From an uncultured delta proteobacterium (GTDB lineage Bacteria > Myxococcota_A > Polyangia > Polyangiales > Ga0077539), in NCBI GenBank assembly GCA_903885885.1, contig CAISKJ010000264.1:1-7453 (forward strand): 7,453 nt of DNA. Direction: 5' to 3'. Below, in pieces: positions 1-5,595 of the stretch (its first letter is position 1; every line of letters starts with the position of its first letter). The position numbers were made by a program, and so were the translations under genes. A model generated the notes under the pieces. It was given only the letters and a program-made list of their open reading frames with translations, was not told the DNA's origin and made no database searches.

Positions 1-1
1 C

Positions 2-235
2 GGGGCCCGCGAGGAGCGCGCCGATCTCGGGCAGCGAGAGGCCCCGCGCGCGCAGCGCCCGCACGCGCTTCATCGCGGCGAGGTGGCGCTCGTCGTACCA
101 GGCGCTCGTGGCCGTGGCCTTCTCGGGCGGCGGCAGGAGCCCCAGGCGCACGTAGTGGTGAATCACGTCGCGCGTGAGGCCCGTCTCGCGCTCGAGCTCG
201 CCGACACGCATTCGACGCGGGCGCGCGCGGGCCAT
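2..235 (-). CDS. MerR-family transcriptional regulator (N-terminal part, cut by window edge)
   Basis: Translating the minus strand from the ATG at 235 gives 78 codons open to the window edge, so the C-terminal effector domain is not visible. The visible part reads as a MerR DNA-binding domain. It has VGELERETGLTRDVIHHYVR (residues 11-30), the helix-turn-helix that in this family ends in a tyrosine-containing recognition region, then GLLPPPEKA, the wing segment AWYDERHL, and a helix rich in Arg/Leu (KRVRALRARGLSLPEI). MerR proteins bind as dimers to operators inside promoters with long spacers; the ligand cannot be guessed here. The start is uncertain: neither the ATG at 235 nor the in-frame ATG at 211, which begins directly at MRVGELE, has a clear Shine-Dalgarno. 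It lies 11 bases after the lipid-kinase stop and is probably the fourth gene of the minus-strand operon. Confidence 0.85.
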   Translation of the reverse strand, partial: MARARPRRMRVGELERETGLTRDVIHHYVRLGLLPPPEKATATSAWYDERHLAAMKRVRALRARGLSLPEIGALLAGP

Positions 236-246
236 CGCAGCGGTCG

Positions 247-1188
247 CTACGCCCCGGCGCGCAGGAGCGTGAGGGCGCCCGGGAGCGCCGTGAAGGTGCC
301 CGGTATGCGCCCCGGCGTCTCACCGTCGACGTCGAGCAGCACGGCGTCGTCGGCGTGGATCTTCACCACGCGGCCCCGCGCGGTGTGAACGTTCTTCGAG
401 CCGATGTGCGTGCCCTCGTAGAGCGTGCGCGACACCTTCGCCAGCTCGACGAGGGGCAGGTCGCCGAGCACCACCACGTCGAGCAGGCCGTCGGCCGGGT
501 CGGCGTCGGGCGCCACGCGCATGCCGCCGCCGAAGGCCTTGCCGTTGGCCACCGCGACGGTGAGGGCCGGCGCGTCGAAGACCACGGCGCCGTCGACCTC
601 GACGCGCACGCGCTTGTGGCGCCACCCGACGAGCGCGCGCGAGCTCGCGACGAAGTACGCCGCCTTGCCCGTGAGCCATCTGGGCCCCGAGGCCACGAGC
701 TCGTCGACGCGCCCGCTCATGCCGCAGCTCGCGATGTTGACGAACAGCGTCGTGGCGGGAGCGCCCGCGTGCGTGACGTACTCGAGGCGCCCCACGTCGA
801 GGGGCGAGGGGACCGCGCGCACGAGCCAGTCGGCGATGGCGGCGGGCGCGGTGGGCATCGCCAGGGTGCGCGCCGCGAGGTCGCCGCCGGTGCCCGCGGG
901 CAGCACGGCGAAGGTCGTCGCCGAGGCGTCGAGCACCGTGCCGTCGCCGTTGAGGAGCGCGTTCACCGCGTCGTGAAAGGTGCCGTCGCCGCCCATCACG
1001 CCCACGAGGGGAGCGCCGTTCTTCACGAGCCGCCGCGTGAGGTCGACGAGGCCCGCGCGCCCCGCCGTGCGGTGGATGTTCACCGAGAACCCCGCCCGCG
1101 CCAGCTCGCGCGTCATGTCGCCGAGCAGCCGCCCCGAGCGGCCGCCGCCCGCGGCAGGATTCACCAGAAGCTCGATCTCTCTCCCCAC
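247..1188 (-). CDS. Diacylglycerol kinase catalytic-domain (YegS/DgkB-like) lipid kinase
   Basis: This is a probable cytosolic or membrane-peripheral lipid kinase that transfers phosphate from ATP to diacylglycerol or a related lipid. With the start used here it has 313 aa, the usual size for the family. Visible motifs are LLVNPAAGGG (7-16), the nucleotide-binding GGDGTFHDAVNAL (66-78), AGTGGD (98-103), PLDVGR (129-134), APDADPADGLLDV (226-238) and the late DVDGE (286-290). The third motif has Gly where many members have Asn (GTxND), a variant that I believe occurs in other lipid kinases. The GTG at 1188 is chosen because GGAGAGG (1198-1204) lies 9 bases upstream and the conserved strand begins a few residues later. 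An alternative GTG at 1242 would add 18 unconserved residues and overlap the previous gene by 28 bases; it too has a GGAGG about 10 bases upstream. The exact lipid substrate is unknown. Confidence 0.9.
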   Translation of the reverse strand: MGREIELLVNPAAGGGRSGRLLGDMTRELARAGFSVNIHRTAGRAGLVDLTRRLVKNGAPLVGVMGGDGTFHDAVNALLNGDGTVLDASATTFAVLPAGTGGDLAARTLAMPTAPAAIADWLVRAVPSPLDVGRLEYVTHAGAPATTLFVNIASCGMSGRVDELVASGPRWLTGKAAYFVASSRALVGWRHKRVRVEVDGAVVFDAPALTVAVANGKAFGGGMRVAPDADPADGLLDVVVLGDLPLVELAKVSRTLYEGTHIGSKNVHTARGRVVKIHADDAVLLDVDGETPGRIPGTFTALPGALTLLRAGA

Positions 1189-1197
1189 GCGGTTCAC

Positions 1198-1204
1198 CCT
1201 CTCC
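1198..1204 (-). promoter_or_regulatory. Ribosome binding site favouring the GTG start at 1188
   Basis: The minus strand reads GGAGAGG followed by 9 bases and GTG (1186-1188). It lies downstream of the TAG stop (1215-1217) of the preceding gene, so it supports a non-overlapping start for the lipid kinase over the overlapping GTG at 1242. Confidence 0.5.
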
Positions 1205-1214
1205 GGCAACGCTT

Positions 1215-2342
1215 CTACCGCAGGAGTCCCCGCGCGATCCACACCGACAGATCCTCCGCGTCGATGCCCGCGCTGTGCAACGCGCGGCGGCTCGCTGCGC
1301 AGCTCGTGACCACCACGGCCTCGCGGTCGCCCGCGACCTCGCGCACCTCGTCGGCGAGCTCGCGCGCCACGGCGGTCGCCGTCTCGGGGCGCGTGACCGG
1401 GAGGAGCCCCCCGGCGCCCGAGCAGGTCGAGTGCTCGTGGTGGTGCGGCAGCTCGAGGGGCGCGCGCCCGCTCACGGCCGCCACCACCGCGCGCGGGGCC
1501 TCGTACACGCCCATGCCGCGCCCGAGGCGACAGGCGTCGTGCATCACCACGGCGCGCTTCTCATCCACCGCGCTCAAGAGGTGCGTGTTGCGCGCGGCCA
1601 GCTCGGCGACGTGCTCGACGGTGGCCCACCGGGGCGGCGCGACCCCGAGGCGCGCGTACATCACCTTGAGGGTGTGCGCGCAGCCCGCGTCGCCCGTGAC
1701 GAGGTGCGTGTACGCGCCGAGGTCGGCCGCCACGCGGCGCGCGTGGGCGAGAAACCCCTCGCGGTCGCCCGCGTCGAGGAGCGGCGCGCCGCAGCAGAAA
1801 TCGCTCACGAGCGTGCACCCGCCGGAGGGCGACAGCCGCGCGACGGCGCGCGTCGTCTCGGCCACGTGGTCGCTTTCGAAGAGCACCGCCGTGCAGCCGG
1901 GGATGTACGCCGTGCTCCCGTCGCCGCGGGGGGCGTCGACGGCGCCCACGGCCCCGGCGGCGGCCTCGATGCGGGCGATGCGCTCGGGGAAGCGCAGCGA
2001 CACCGCGCTCGCCTCGGCGGGCGCGAGGCCCGCGGCGAAGGCGTCGGCGCGCGCGTCGACGAGGGTGTCGGCCACGGGGTTGTCGAGCAGGCACAGCGAG
2101 CGGCAGTTGCCGCAGCGGGTGCAGGCCCACGCCGTGGCGGCCACCGCGGCCTCGTCGCCCTCGGCGACGGCCCCGCGGGCGAGCTCGTTCATGCCGCGCA
2201 TGATGCCCCAGGGGATGACCGCCTCGCGGGCCTCGAAGGTGCCCACGGGGCACGCCGGGCGGCACAGCTTGGGGCAGTAGGTGCAGAGGCGCGTCTCGGC
2301 CTCGCGGGCGTCGAGGAGGGGCAGGGCGTATCGGTCAGACAT
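1215..2342 (-). CDS. Iron-sulfur protein with two cysteine clusters and two CCG domains (GlpC/GlcF/HdrB-like)
   Basis: This 375-aa protein has the layout of the iron-sulfur subunits of anaerobic glycerol-3-phosphate dehydrogenase, glycolate oxidase and heterodisulfide reductase. The N-terminal half carries two cysteine clusters: C20-X2-C23-X3-C27-X3-C31-P and C74-X2-C77-X2-C80-X3-C84, the second being classic for a [4Fe-4S] cluster. Two CCG-like repeats follow. The first has PGC150, FCCG (182-185) and GDAGC221. The second has HDAC271, TCSGAGG (306-312) and SC348. In the second repeat the CCG signature is CSG, so one expected cysteine is a serine. No flavin dehydrogenase partner is adjacent, so its electron donor or acceptor is unknown. 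ATG at 2342 is preceded by GAGGA. The gene starts 18 bases after the hypothetical gene and ends 26 bases before the chosen kinase start. The redox role is inferred; no substrate can be assigned. Confidence 0.88.
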   Translation of the reverse strand: MSDRYALPLLDAREAETRLCTYCPKLCRPACPVGTFEAREAVIPWGIMRGMNELARGAVAEGDEAAVAATAWACTRCGNCRSLCLLDNPVADTLVDARADAFAAGLAPAEASAVSLRFPERIARIEAAAGAVGAVDAPRGDGSTAYIPGCTAVLFESDHVAETTRAVARLSPSGGCTLVSDFCCGAPLLDAGDREGFLAHARRVAADLGAYTHLVTGDAGCAHTLKVMYARLGVAPPRWATVEHVAELAARNTHLLSAVDEKRAVVMHDACRLGRGMGVYEAPRAVVAAVSGRAPLELPHHHEHSTCSGAGGLLPVTRPETATAVARELADEVREVAGDREAVVVTSCAASRRALHSAGIDAEDLSVWIARGLLR

Positions 2343-2360
2343 CGGTCCTCGGGGGGGCGG

Positions 2361-2837
2361 TCAGCGGTCGGGCCGCTGCGGGGCCTTCACGCTCACGGCG
2401 CGGAGGTTCCGGGTGACGTCGGGCGAGGGGGGGAGCACCGTGCGCTGCGCGCTCGCGAGGCGGCCGTGGAGGGCCTGGCGCATCCACCGGCGCTCGTCGT
2501 CGGCGTCGTCGGCCGTGGCGCCGAGCTCGGGCAGAAGCTGCGCGATCTCCCACGCCTGGGCGAGGGGCGAGAGGGCCAGCGCGAGCGCCGTGGCGATGTC
2601 GCGCGCGGGCGCCGGGTGCCGGCTCGCATACGGGACCAGCGCCGGGTGGTCGAGGCACGCGCCGAGGTCGCCGCGCGCCACGAGGAGGGCGGCGTCGATC
2701 ACCGCGCGCTCGGGGAGGGCTTCACCCTGACGCTCTTCATAGCGCTCGCAGAGACGCTCGGCGCAGTCGCAGGCGAAGGCCCGGCGCGTGGGCGCGTCGG
2801 CGGCGTCGAGCAGCACGAGGAGATCGGGGTCTGTCAT
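2361..2837 (-). CDS. Hypothetical protein, weakly Imm5-like ('putative immunity protein')
   Basis: This is a 158-aa soluble, mostly helical protein with no signal peptide or membrane segment, rich in Ala, Arg, Asp and Leu. I cannot assign it firmly. The stretch RRAFACDCAERLCERYEERQ, followed by RAVIDAALLVARGD and a late DERRWMRQALHGRL, recalls from memory the Imm5-like 'putative immunity protein' group, which has a similar DCAER helix followed by an AxxxARG helix and a late W-containing helix. No toxin gene lies next to it, so an immunity role is not supported by context. ATG at 2837 has GAGG about 7 bases upstream. It is the first gene of the minus-strand cluster and ends in TGA 18 bases before the iron-sulfur gene. 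A run of seven G (2351-2357) lies in that gap. Gene confidence is good; function is unknown. Confidence 0.7.
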   Translation of the reverse strand: MTDPDLLVLLDAADAPTRRAFACDCAERLCERYEERQGEALPERAVIDAALLVARGDLGACLDHPALVPYASRHPAPARDIATALALALSPLAQAWEIAQLLPELGATADDADDERRWMRQALHGRLASAQRTVLPPSPDVTRNLRAVSVKAPQRPDR

Positions 2838-2869
2838 CGCTCAGCCTCGAAGGTTACGGGAGGCGCACG

Positions 2870-2899
2870 AGGAGACACGCTTCGGGCCCCAACGGTCAA
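2870..2899 (-). promoter_or_regulatory. Candidate promoter for the minus-strand operon
   Basis: On the minus strand TTGACC (2894-2899) matches five of six bases of the sigma-70 -35 consensus. A -10 candidate about 17-18 bases on (around 2870-2876) is poor, as is often the case in very GC-rich genomes. It faces the start at 2837. The -35 overlaps the left arm of the inverted repeat. Confidence 0.3.
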
Positions 2900-2922
2900 G
2901 TGACGCGCGGGGGCGCTCACTT
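2898..2922. promoter_or_regulatory. Inverted repeat, candidate operator between divergent genes
   Basis: AAGTGA (2898-2903) and TCACTT (2917-2922) are perfect inverted copies separated by 13 bases. The arms extend inward with GCGC (2905-2908) and GCGC (2913-2916) if C2904 is bulged, leaving a GGGG loop. It lies in the 137-base divergent gap, between a minus-facing -35 candidate (2894-2899) and a plus-facing one (2925-2930). It could bind a dimeric regulator controlling both directions, or act as an RNA hairpin. No run of T follows, so it is not a typical terminator. Confidence 0.45.
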
Positions 2923-2924
2923 CG

Positions 2925-2953
2925 TTGTCTCGCGGGCCGCCGAACCCTGATAG
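2925..2953 (+). promoter_or_regulatory. Candidate promoter for livM-livGF
   Basis: TTGTCT (2925-2930) matches four of six -35 bases. TGATAG (2948-2953) sits 17 bases downstream as a weak -10. This would put the transcript start only about 15 bases before the livM ATG, leaving a very short leader. It fits the lack of a clear ribosome binding site but remains tentative. Confidence 0.25.
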
Positions 2954-2974
2954 AAGACTCGCACTCCGTTCACG

Positions 2975-3964
2975 ATGCTTCGCAAGGTGGTCATCATCGC
3001 GTCGGTGCTCGCGGCCATCGCGGGCCTGCAGTTCGTCGCCGGTCAGGCGCTCGACCCCTACGTCATCCGCGTGCTCTCGGTGTGCGGCATCAACGTGATG
3101 CTGGCCGTTGCGCTCAACCTCGTAAACGGCACCACGGGGCAGTTCTCCATCGGCCACGCGGGCTTCATGGCCGTCGGGGCCTACGCGGGCGCCTTCACCT
3201 CGGTGGCCCTGTCGCACCACCTCTCCGACGCGTACGGCCCGGTGATTCTCATCGCGGCGGCCCTCGCCTCGATGCTCGCCGCGGGCCTCACGGGCGTGGC
3301 CGTGGGCGTCCCCTCGCTGCGCCTCCGGGGCGACTACCTCGCCATTGTCACCCTGGGCTTCGGCGAGATCATTCGCATCTCGATCGAGAGCACCGCGGCG
3401 GTGGGCGGCTCGCAGGGCTTCCCCTTAGGGGCCGAGAGCATCCCCGCGTACGCCTCCCTCGGATGGATCTGGGCGGCGGCCTTCCTCGGCGTGCTCGCCG
3501 TGTGGAACCTCACGCACAGCTCCTACGGCCGCGCGCTCGCCGCCATCCGCGAAGACGAGATCGCGGCCGAGGCCGCGGGCGTGCCCACCACGCGGTACAA
3601 GGTCCTCGCCTTCGCGGTGAGCGCCATGCTCGCGGGCCTCGCGGGCTGCATGTTCGCCCACGACGCGACGGGCGGGCAGCACATCGACCCCGGCGCGTTC
3701 CGCCTCGACAAGTCCGTCGACATGCTCGTCATGATCATCTTCGGCGGCCTCGGGAGCATCACCGGGGCCATCGTGGGCGGCATCTTCGTGGCCGTGTCGC
3801 TCGAGCTCCTGCGCAGCGTGCAGCAGTACCGGCTCATCGTGTACGCCGCGCTCCTCATCGGCATGATGCTCTGGCGCCCGCAGGGCCTCCTCGGGTCGCG
3901 CGAGCTCACGCTCAAGGGCCTCTTGCGCCTCGTGCCCGGCCGCAAGACGGAGCGCGGAACATGA
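2975..3964 (+). CDS. livM: Branched-chain amino-acid ABC transporter permease LivM
   Basis: This 329-aa inner-membrane permease of a high-affinity leucine/isoleucine/valine-type (HAAT) ABC importer shows several hydrophobic segments: about 5-24, 31-50, 88-112, 163-178, 209-228, 249-278 and 287-300. Family hallmarks are NLVNGTTGQFSIGHAGFMA (48-66), SLRLRGDYLAIVTLGFGEI (114-132) and the cytoplasmic coupling loop SSYGRALAAIREDEIAAEAA (182-201), which contacts the ATPase. The C-terminal RPQGLLG (301-307) is also typical. Two in-frame stops (2948-2953) lie just upstream and there is no earlier start, so ATG 2975 is the first possible start. No good Shine-Dalgarno is visible. The stop overlaps the next start as ATGA (3961-3964), which implies translational coupling with the ATPase. 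The usual partner permease LivH, normally just upstream, is not here. Substrate could be branched-chain amino acids, urea or other small amides; sequence alone does not decide. Confidence 0.95.
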   Translation: MLRKVVIIASVLAAIAGLQFVAGQALDPYVIRVLSVCGINVMLAVALNLVNGTTGQFSIGHAGFMAVGAYAGAFTSVALSHHLSDAYGPVILIAAALASMLAAGLTGVAVGVPSLRLRGDYLAIVTLGFGEIIRISIESTAAVGGSQGFPLGAESIPAYASLGWIWAAAFLGVLAVWNLTHSSYGRALAAIREDEIAAEAAGVPTTRYKVLAFAVSAMLAGLAGCMFAHDATGGQHIDPGAFRLDKSVDMLVMIIFGGLGSITGAIVGGIFVAVSLELLRSVQQYRLIVYAALLIGMMLWRPQGLLGSRELTLKGLLRLVPGRKTERGT

Positions 3965-5496
3965 CGGCGGCCCTCGCGCTCGACAACGTCGAGATGGTGT
4001 TCGGCGGCCTGCGGGCCGTCGGCGGCGTGAGCTTCGAGGTGCCCGAGAAGAGCATCTTCGGCCTCATCGGCCCCAACGGCGCGGGCAAGACCACGGTGTT
4101 CAACTGCGTCACCGGCGTGTACGCGCCGACGCGCGGCGCCGTGAGCTTTCACGGCAGGCGCATCGACGGCCTACCCGCGTGGCAGATCGCCGACCTCGGC
4201 GTGGCGCGCACGTTTCAGAACATTCGCCTCTTCGGCACCATGAGCGTGCTCGAGAACGTGCTCGTGGCGAGCCACCGCACGAGCCGGGCAAACCTCTTCG
4301 ACGTGGTGTTTCGCACGCGCAAGCACGCCGACGACGAGCTCGCGATGCGCAAGCGCGCGATGGAGCTGCTCGAGATCTTCAACCTCGGCGACGAGGCGGC
4401 CGAGCGGGCGTCGTCGCTCCCCTACGGCGACCAGCGGCGGCTCGAGATCGCGCGGGCCCTCATGCTGTCGCCGCGCGTGCTGCTCCTCGACGAGCCCGCC
4501 GCGGGGATGAACAGCGCCGAGGCGCAGGTGCTCAAGCGGCAGATCCACGAGCTGCGCGACCGCTTCGACCTCACCGTGGTGCTCGTCGAGCACAACATGC
4601 AGGTGGTGATGAACGTGTGCGAGCTCGTACACGTGATGGACCGCGGCGAGACCATCGCCCACGGCACGCCGCAGGAGGTGCAGAACCACCCGAAGGTGCT
4701 CGAGGCCTACCTCGGCAAGGGCGGCGAAGAGCCCGCGCGCGTCACGGCCGCGGCGAGCGAGCGCGAGAAGCCCGCGGAGACCATCCTCTCGGTGAAGGGC
4801 CTCGAGGTCGCCTACGGCGGCATCCGCGCGGTGAAGGGCATCGACCTCGAGGTGCGCCGCGGCGAGCTCGTGGCGCTCATCGGCGCCAACGGCGCGGGCA
4901 AGACCACCACGCTCAAGGCCATCGCGCGCGCCCTCCCGGTGAAGGCCGGCGAGGTGATCTTCGAGGGCAAGAAGATCAACGACACGCCCCCGCACGCGCT
5001 GGTGTCCATGGGCATGGCGCTGTCGCCCGAGGGGCGCGCGATCTTCCCCAACCTCACGGTGCGCGAAAACCTCGAGATGGGGGCCTTCACCGTGCGCGAC
5101 CCCGCCGTCATCGCGCGGGGCTTCGAGCAGGCCGTGTCGCTCTTTCCGCGCCTCGGCGAGCGCATGACGCAGCTCGGGGGCACCCTCTCGGGCGGCGAGC
5201 AGCAGATGCTCGCCATCGCGCGGGCCCTCATGTCGCAGCCCAAGCTCCTGCTCCTCGACGAGCCCTCGCTGGGTATCGCGCCGGTGCTCGTCGACCAGAT
5301 CTTCGAAGCCATCGGCCGCATCCGCGCCCAGGGGATGACCATCCTCCTCGTCGAGCAGAACACCCGCCGCGCCCTCGCCGCCGCGCAGCGGGCCTACGTG
5401 CTGGTCACGGGCGAGATCGTCTTGTCGGGCGACGCCGCCGAGTTGGCCGTCGACCCGCGCGTGCAGGGCGCCTACCTCGGCGAGGCCGTGCACTGA
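3961..5496 (+). CDS. Fused LivG-LivF tandem ABC ATPase of the branched-chain amino-acid importer
   Basis: A single uninterrupted 511-aa frame carries both ATPases that are normally separate proteins. Domain 1 (about 1-252) is LivG-like: Walker A GPNGAGKTT (37-45), Q-loop TFQN (84-87), signature LPYGDQRRLEIARAL (153-167), Walker B LLLDEPAAG (174-182), switch His211 in VEHN, and an end resembling LivG (VLEAYLG). A hydrophilic linker (about 253-274) leads to domain 2, which is LivF-like: Walker A GANGAGKTT (308-316), signature LSGGEQQMLAIARAL (409-423), Walker B LLLLDEPSLG (429-438), and VEQN (464-467) with Gln466 at the switch-His position, as is usual in LivF. No ATG or TTG is available to start LivF separately; the only in-frame GTG (codon 278) would remove the first beta strand. 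The start overlaps the livM stop. The protein would hydrolyse ATP on the cytoplasmic face of the importer. Confidence 0.93.
   Translation: MTAALALDNVEMVFGGLRAVGGVSFEVPEKSIFGLIGPNGAGKTTVFNCVTGVYAPTRGAVSFHGRRIDGLPAWQIADLGVARTFQNIRLFGTMSVLENVLVASHRTSRANLFDVVFRTRKHADDELAMRKRAMELLEIFNLGDEAAERASSLPYGDQRRLEIARALMLSPRVLLLDEPAAGMNSAEAQVLKRQIHELRDRFDLTVVLVEHNMQVVMNVCELVHVMDRGETIAHGTPQEVQNHPKVLEAYLGKGGEEPARVTAAASEREKPAETILSVKGLEVAYGGIRAVKGIDLEVRRGELVALIGANGAGKTTTLKAIARALPVKAGEVIFEGKKINDTPPHALVSMGMALSPEGRAIFPNLTVRENLEMGAFTVRDPAVIARGFEQAVSLFPRLGERMTQLGGTLSGGEQQMLAIARALMSQPKLLLLDEPSLGIAPVLVDQIFEAIGRIRAQGMTILLVEQNTRRALAAAQRAYVLVTGEIVLSGDAAELAVDPRVQGAYLGEAVH
4717..4782 (+). other. Linker joining LivG and LivF domains
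   Basis: Residues about 253-274 of the fused ATPase are rich in Gly, Glu, Ala and Lys with no hydrophobic core. They connect the LivG end (AYLG) to the first LivF beta strand (ILSVKGLEV). No stop, ATG or TTG occurs in this stretch. Confidence 0.75.
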
Positions 5497-5509
5497 GCGC
5501 ACTGCGCAT

Positions 5510-5529
5510 ACCCCTTCACATATAGGGGT
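5510..5529 (+). terminator. Hairpin after livGF, possible weak terminator
   Basis: ACCCCT (5510-5515) pairs with AGGGGT (5524-5529) around the 8-base loop TCACATAT, and two more T follow. It starts 13 bases after the livGF stop. The stem is only six pairs and the T run is short, so termination would be weak or Rho-assisted. Confidence 0.4.
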
Positions 5530-5558
5530 TTACAGATTCGTCAGGCTCGGCCTTAAGT
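5529..5558 (+). promoter_or_regulatory. Candidate promoter for the secretion-ATPase-like gene
   Basis: TTTACA (5529-5534) matches five of six -35 bases. TTAAGT (5553-5558) lies 18 bases further on and matches three of six -10 bases. This is the most AT-rich part of the window, and it overlaps the end of the preceding hairpin. A transcript would begin near 5566, about 30 bases before the ATG at 5596. Confidence 0.4.
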
Positions 5559-5595
5559 CGGTGCGATCGTCGCCGTTCATGAGAACCGAGCTCTC

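Noticed and set aside
83..388. A 101-codon plus-strand open frame
   Set aside because: It is antisense to the MerR DNA-binding domain and the kinase C-terminus and has no recognisable features.
355..2280. A 641-codon open frame on the plus strand opposite the iron-sulfur and kinase genes
   Set aside because: Its translation is low-complexity Arg/Ala/His-rich with no recognisable motif, and it lies antisense to two genes with clear conserved motifs. It is a by-product of GC-rich third positions.
2351..2357. Run of seven G as a programmed slippage site
   Set aside because: It lies in the short gap between two genes, not inside a coding frame, so slippage would have no coding effect.
1275..2903. 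A 542-codon plus-strand open frame across the iron-sulfur and hypothetical genes
   Set aside because: It is antisense to well-supported genes, crosses the divergent promoter region, and its product is repetitive Arg/Gly/Val-rich sequence without domains.
2788..3960. Extension of the LivG-LivF frame upstream to 2788
   Set aside because: The upstream part lies in another frame within livM and reads as Arg/His-rich nonsense. The LivG domain begins naturally at ATG 3961 with the ATGA overlap.
4794..4800. Internal GTG as a separate livF start
   Set aside because: It would remove the first beta strand of the ATPase and has only a poorly spaced GGAG upstream. Translation as a fusion is simpler.
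4171..5502. A 443-codon minus-strand open frame opposite livGF
   Set aside because: It is His/Leu/Arg-rich shadow coding opposite perfectly conserved ABC ATPase motifs, with no motif of its own.
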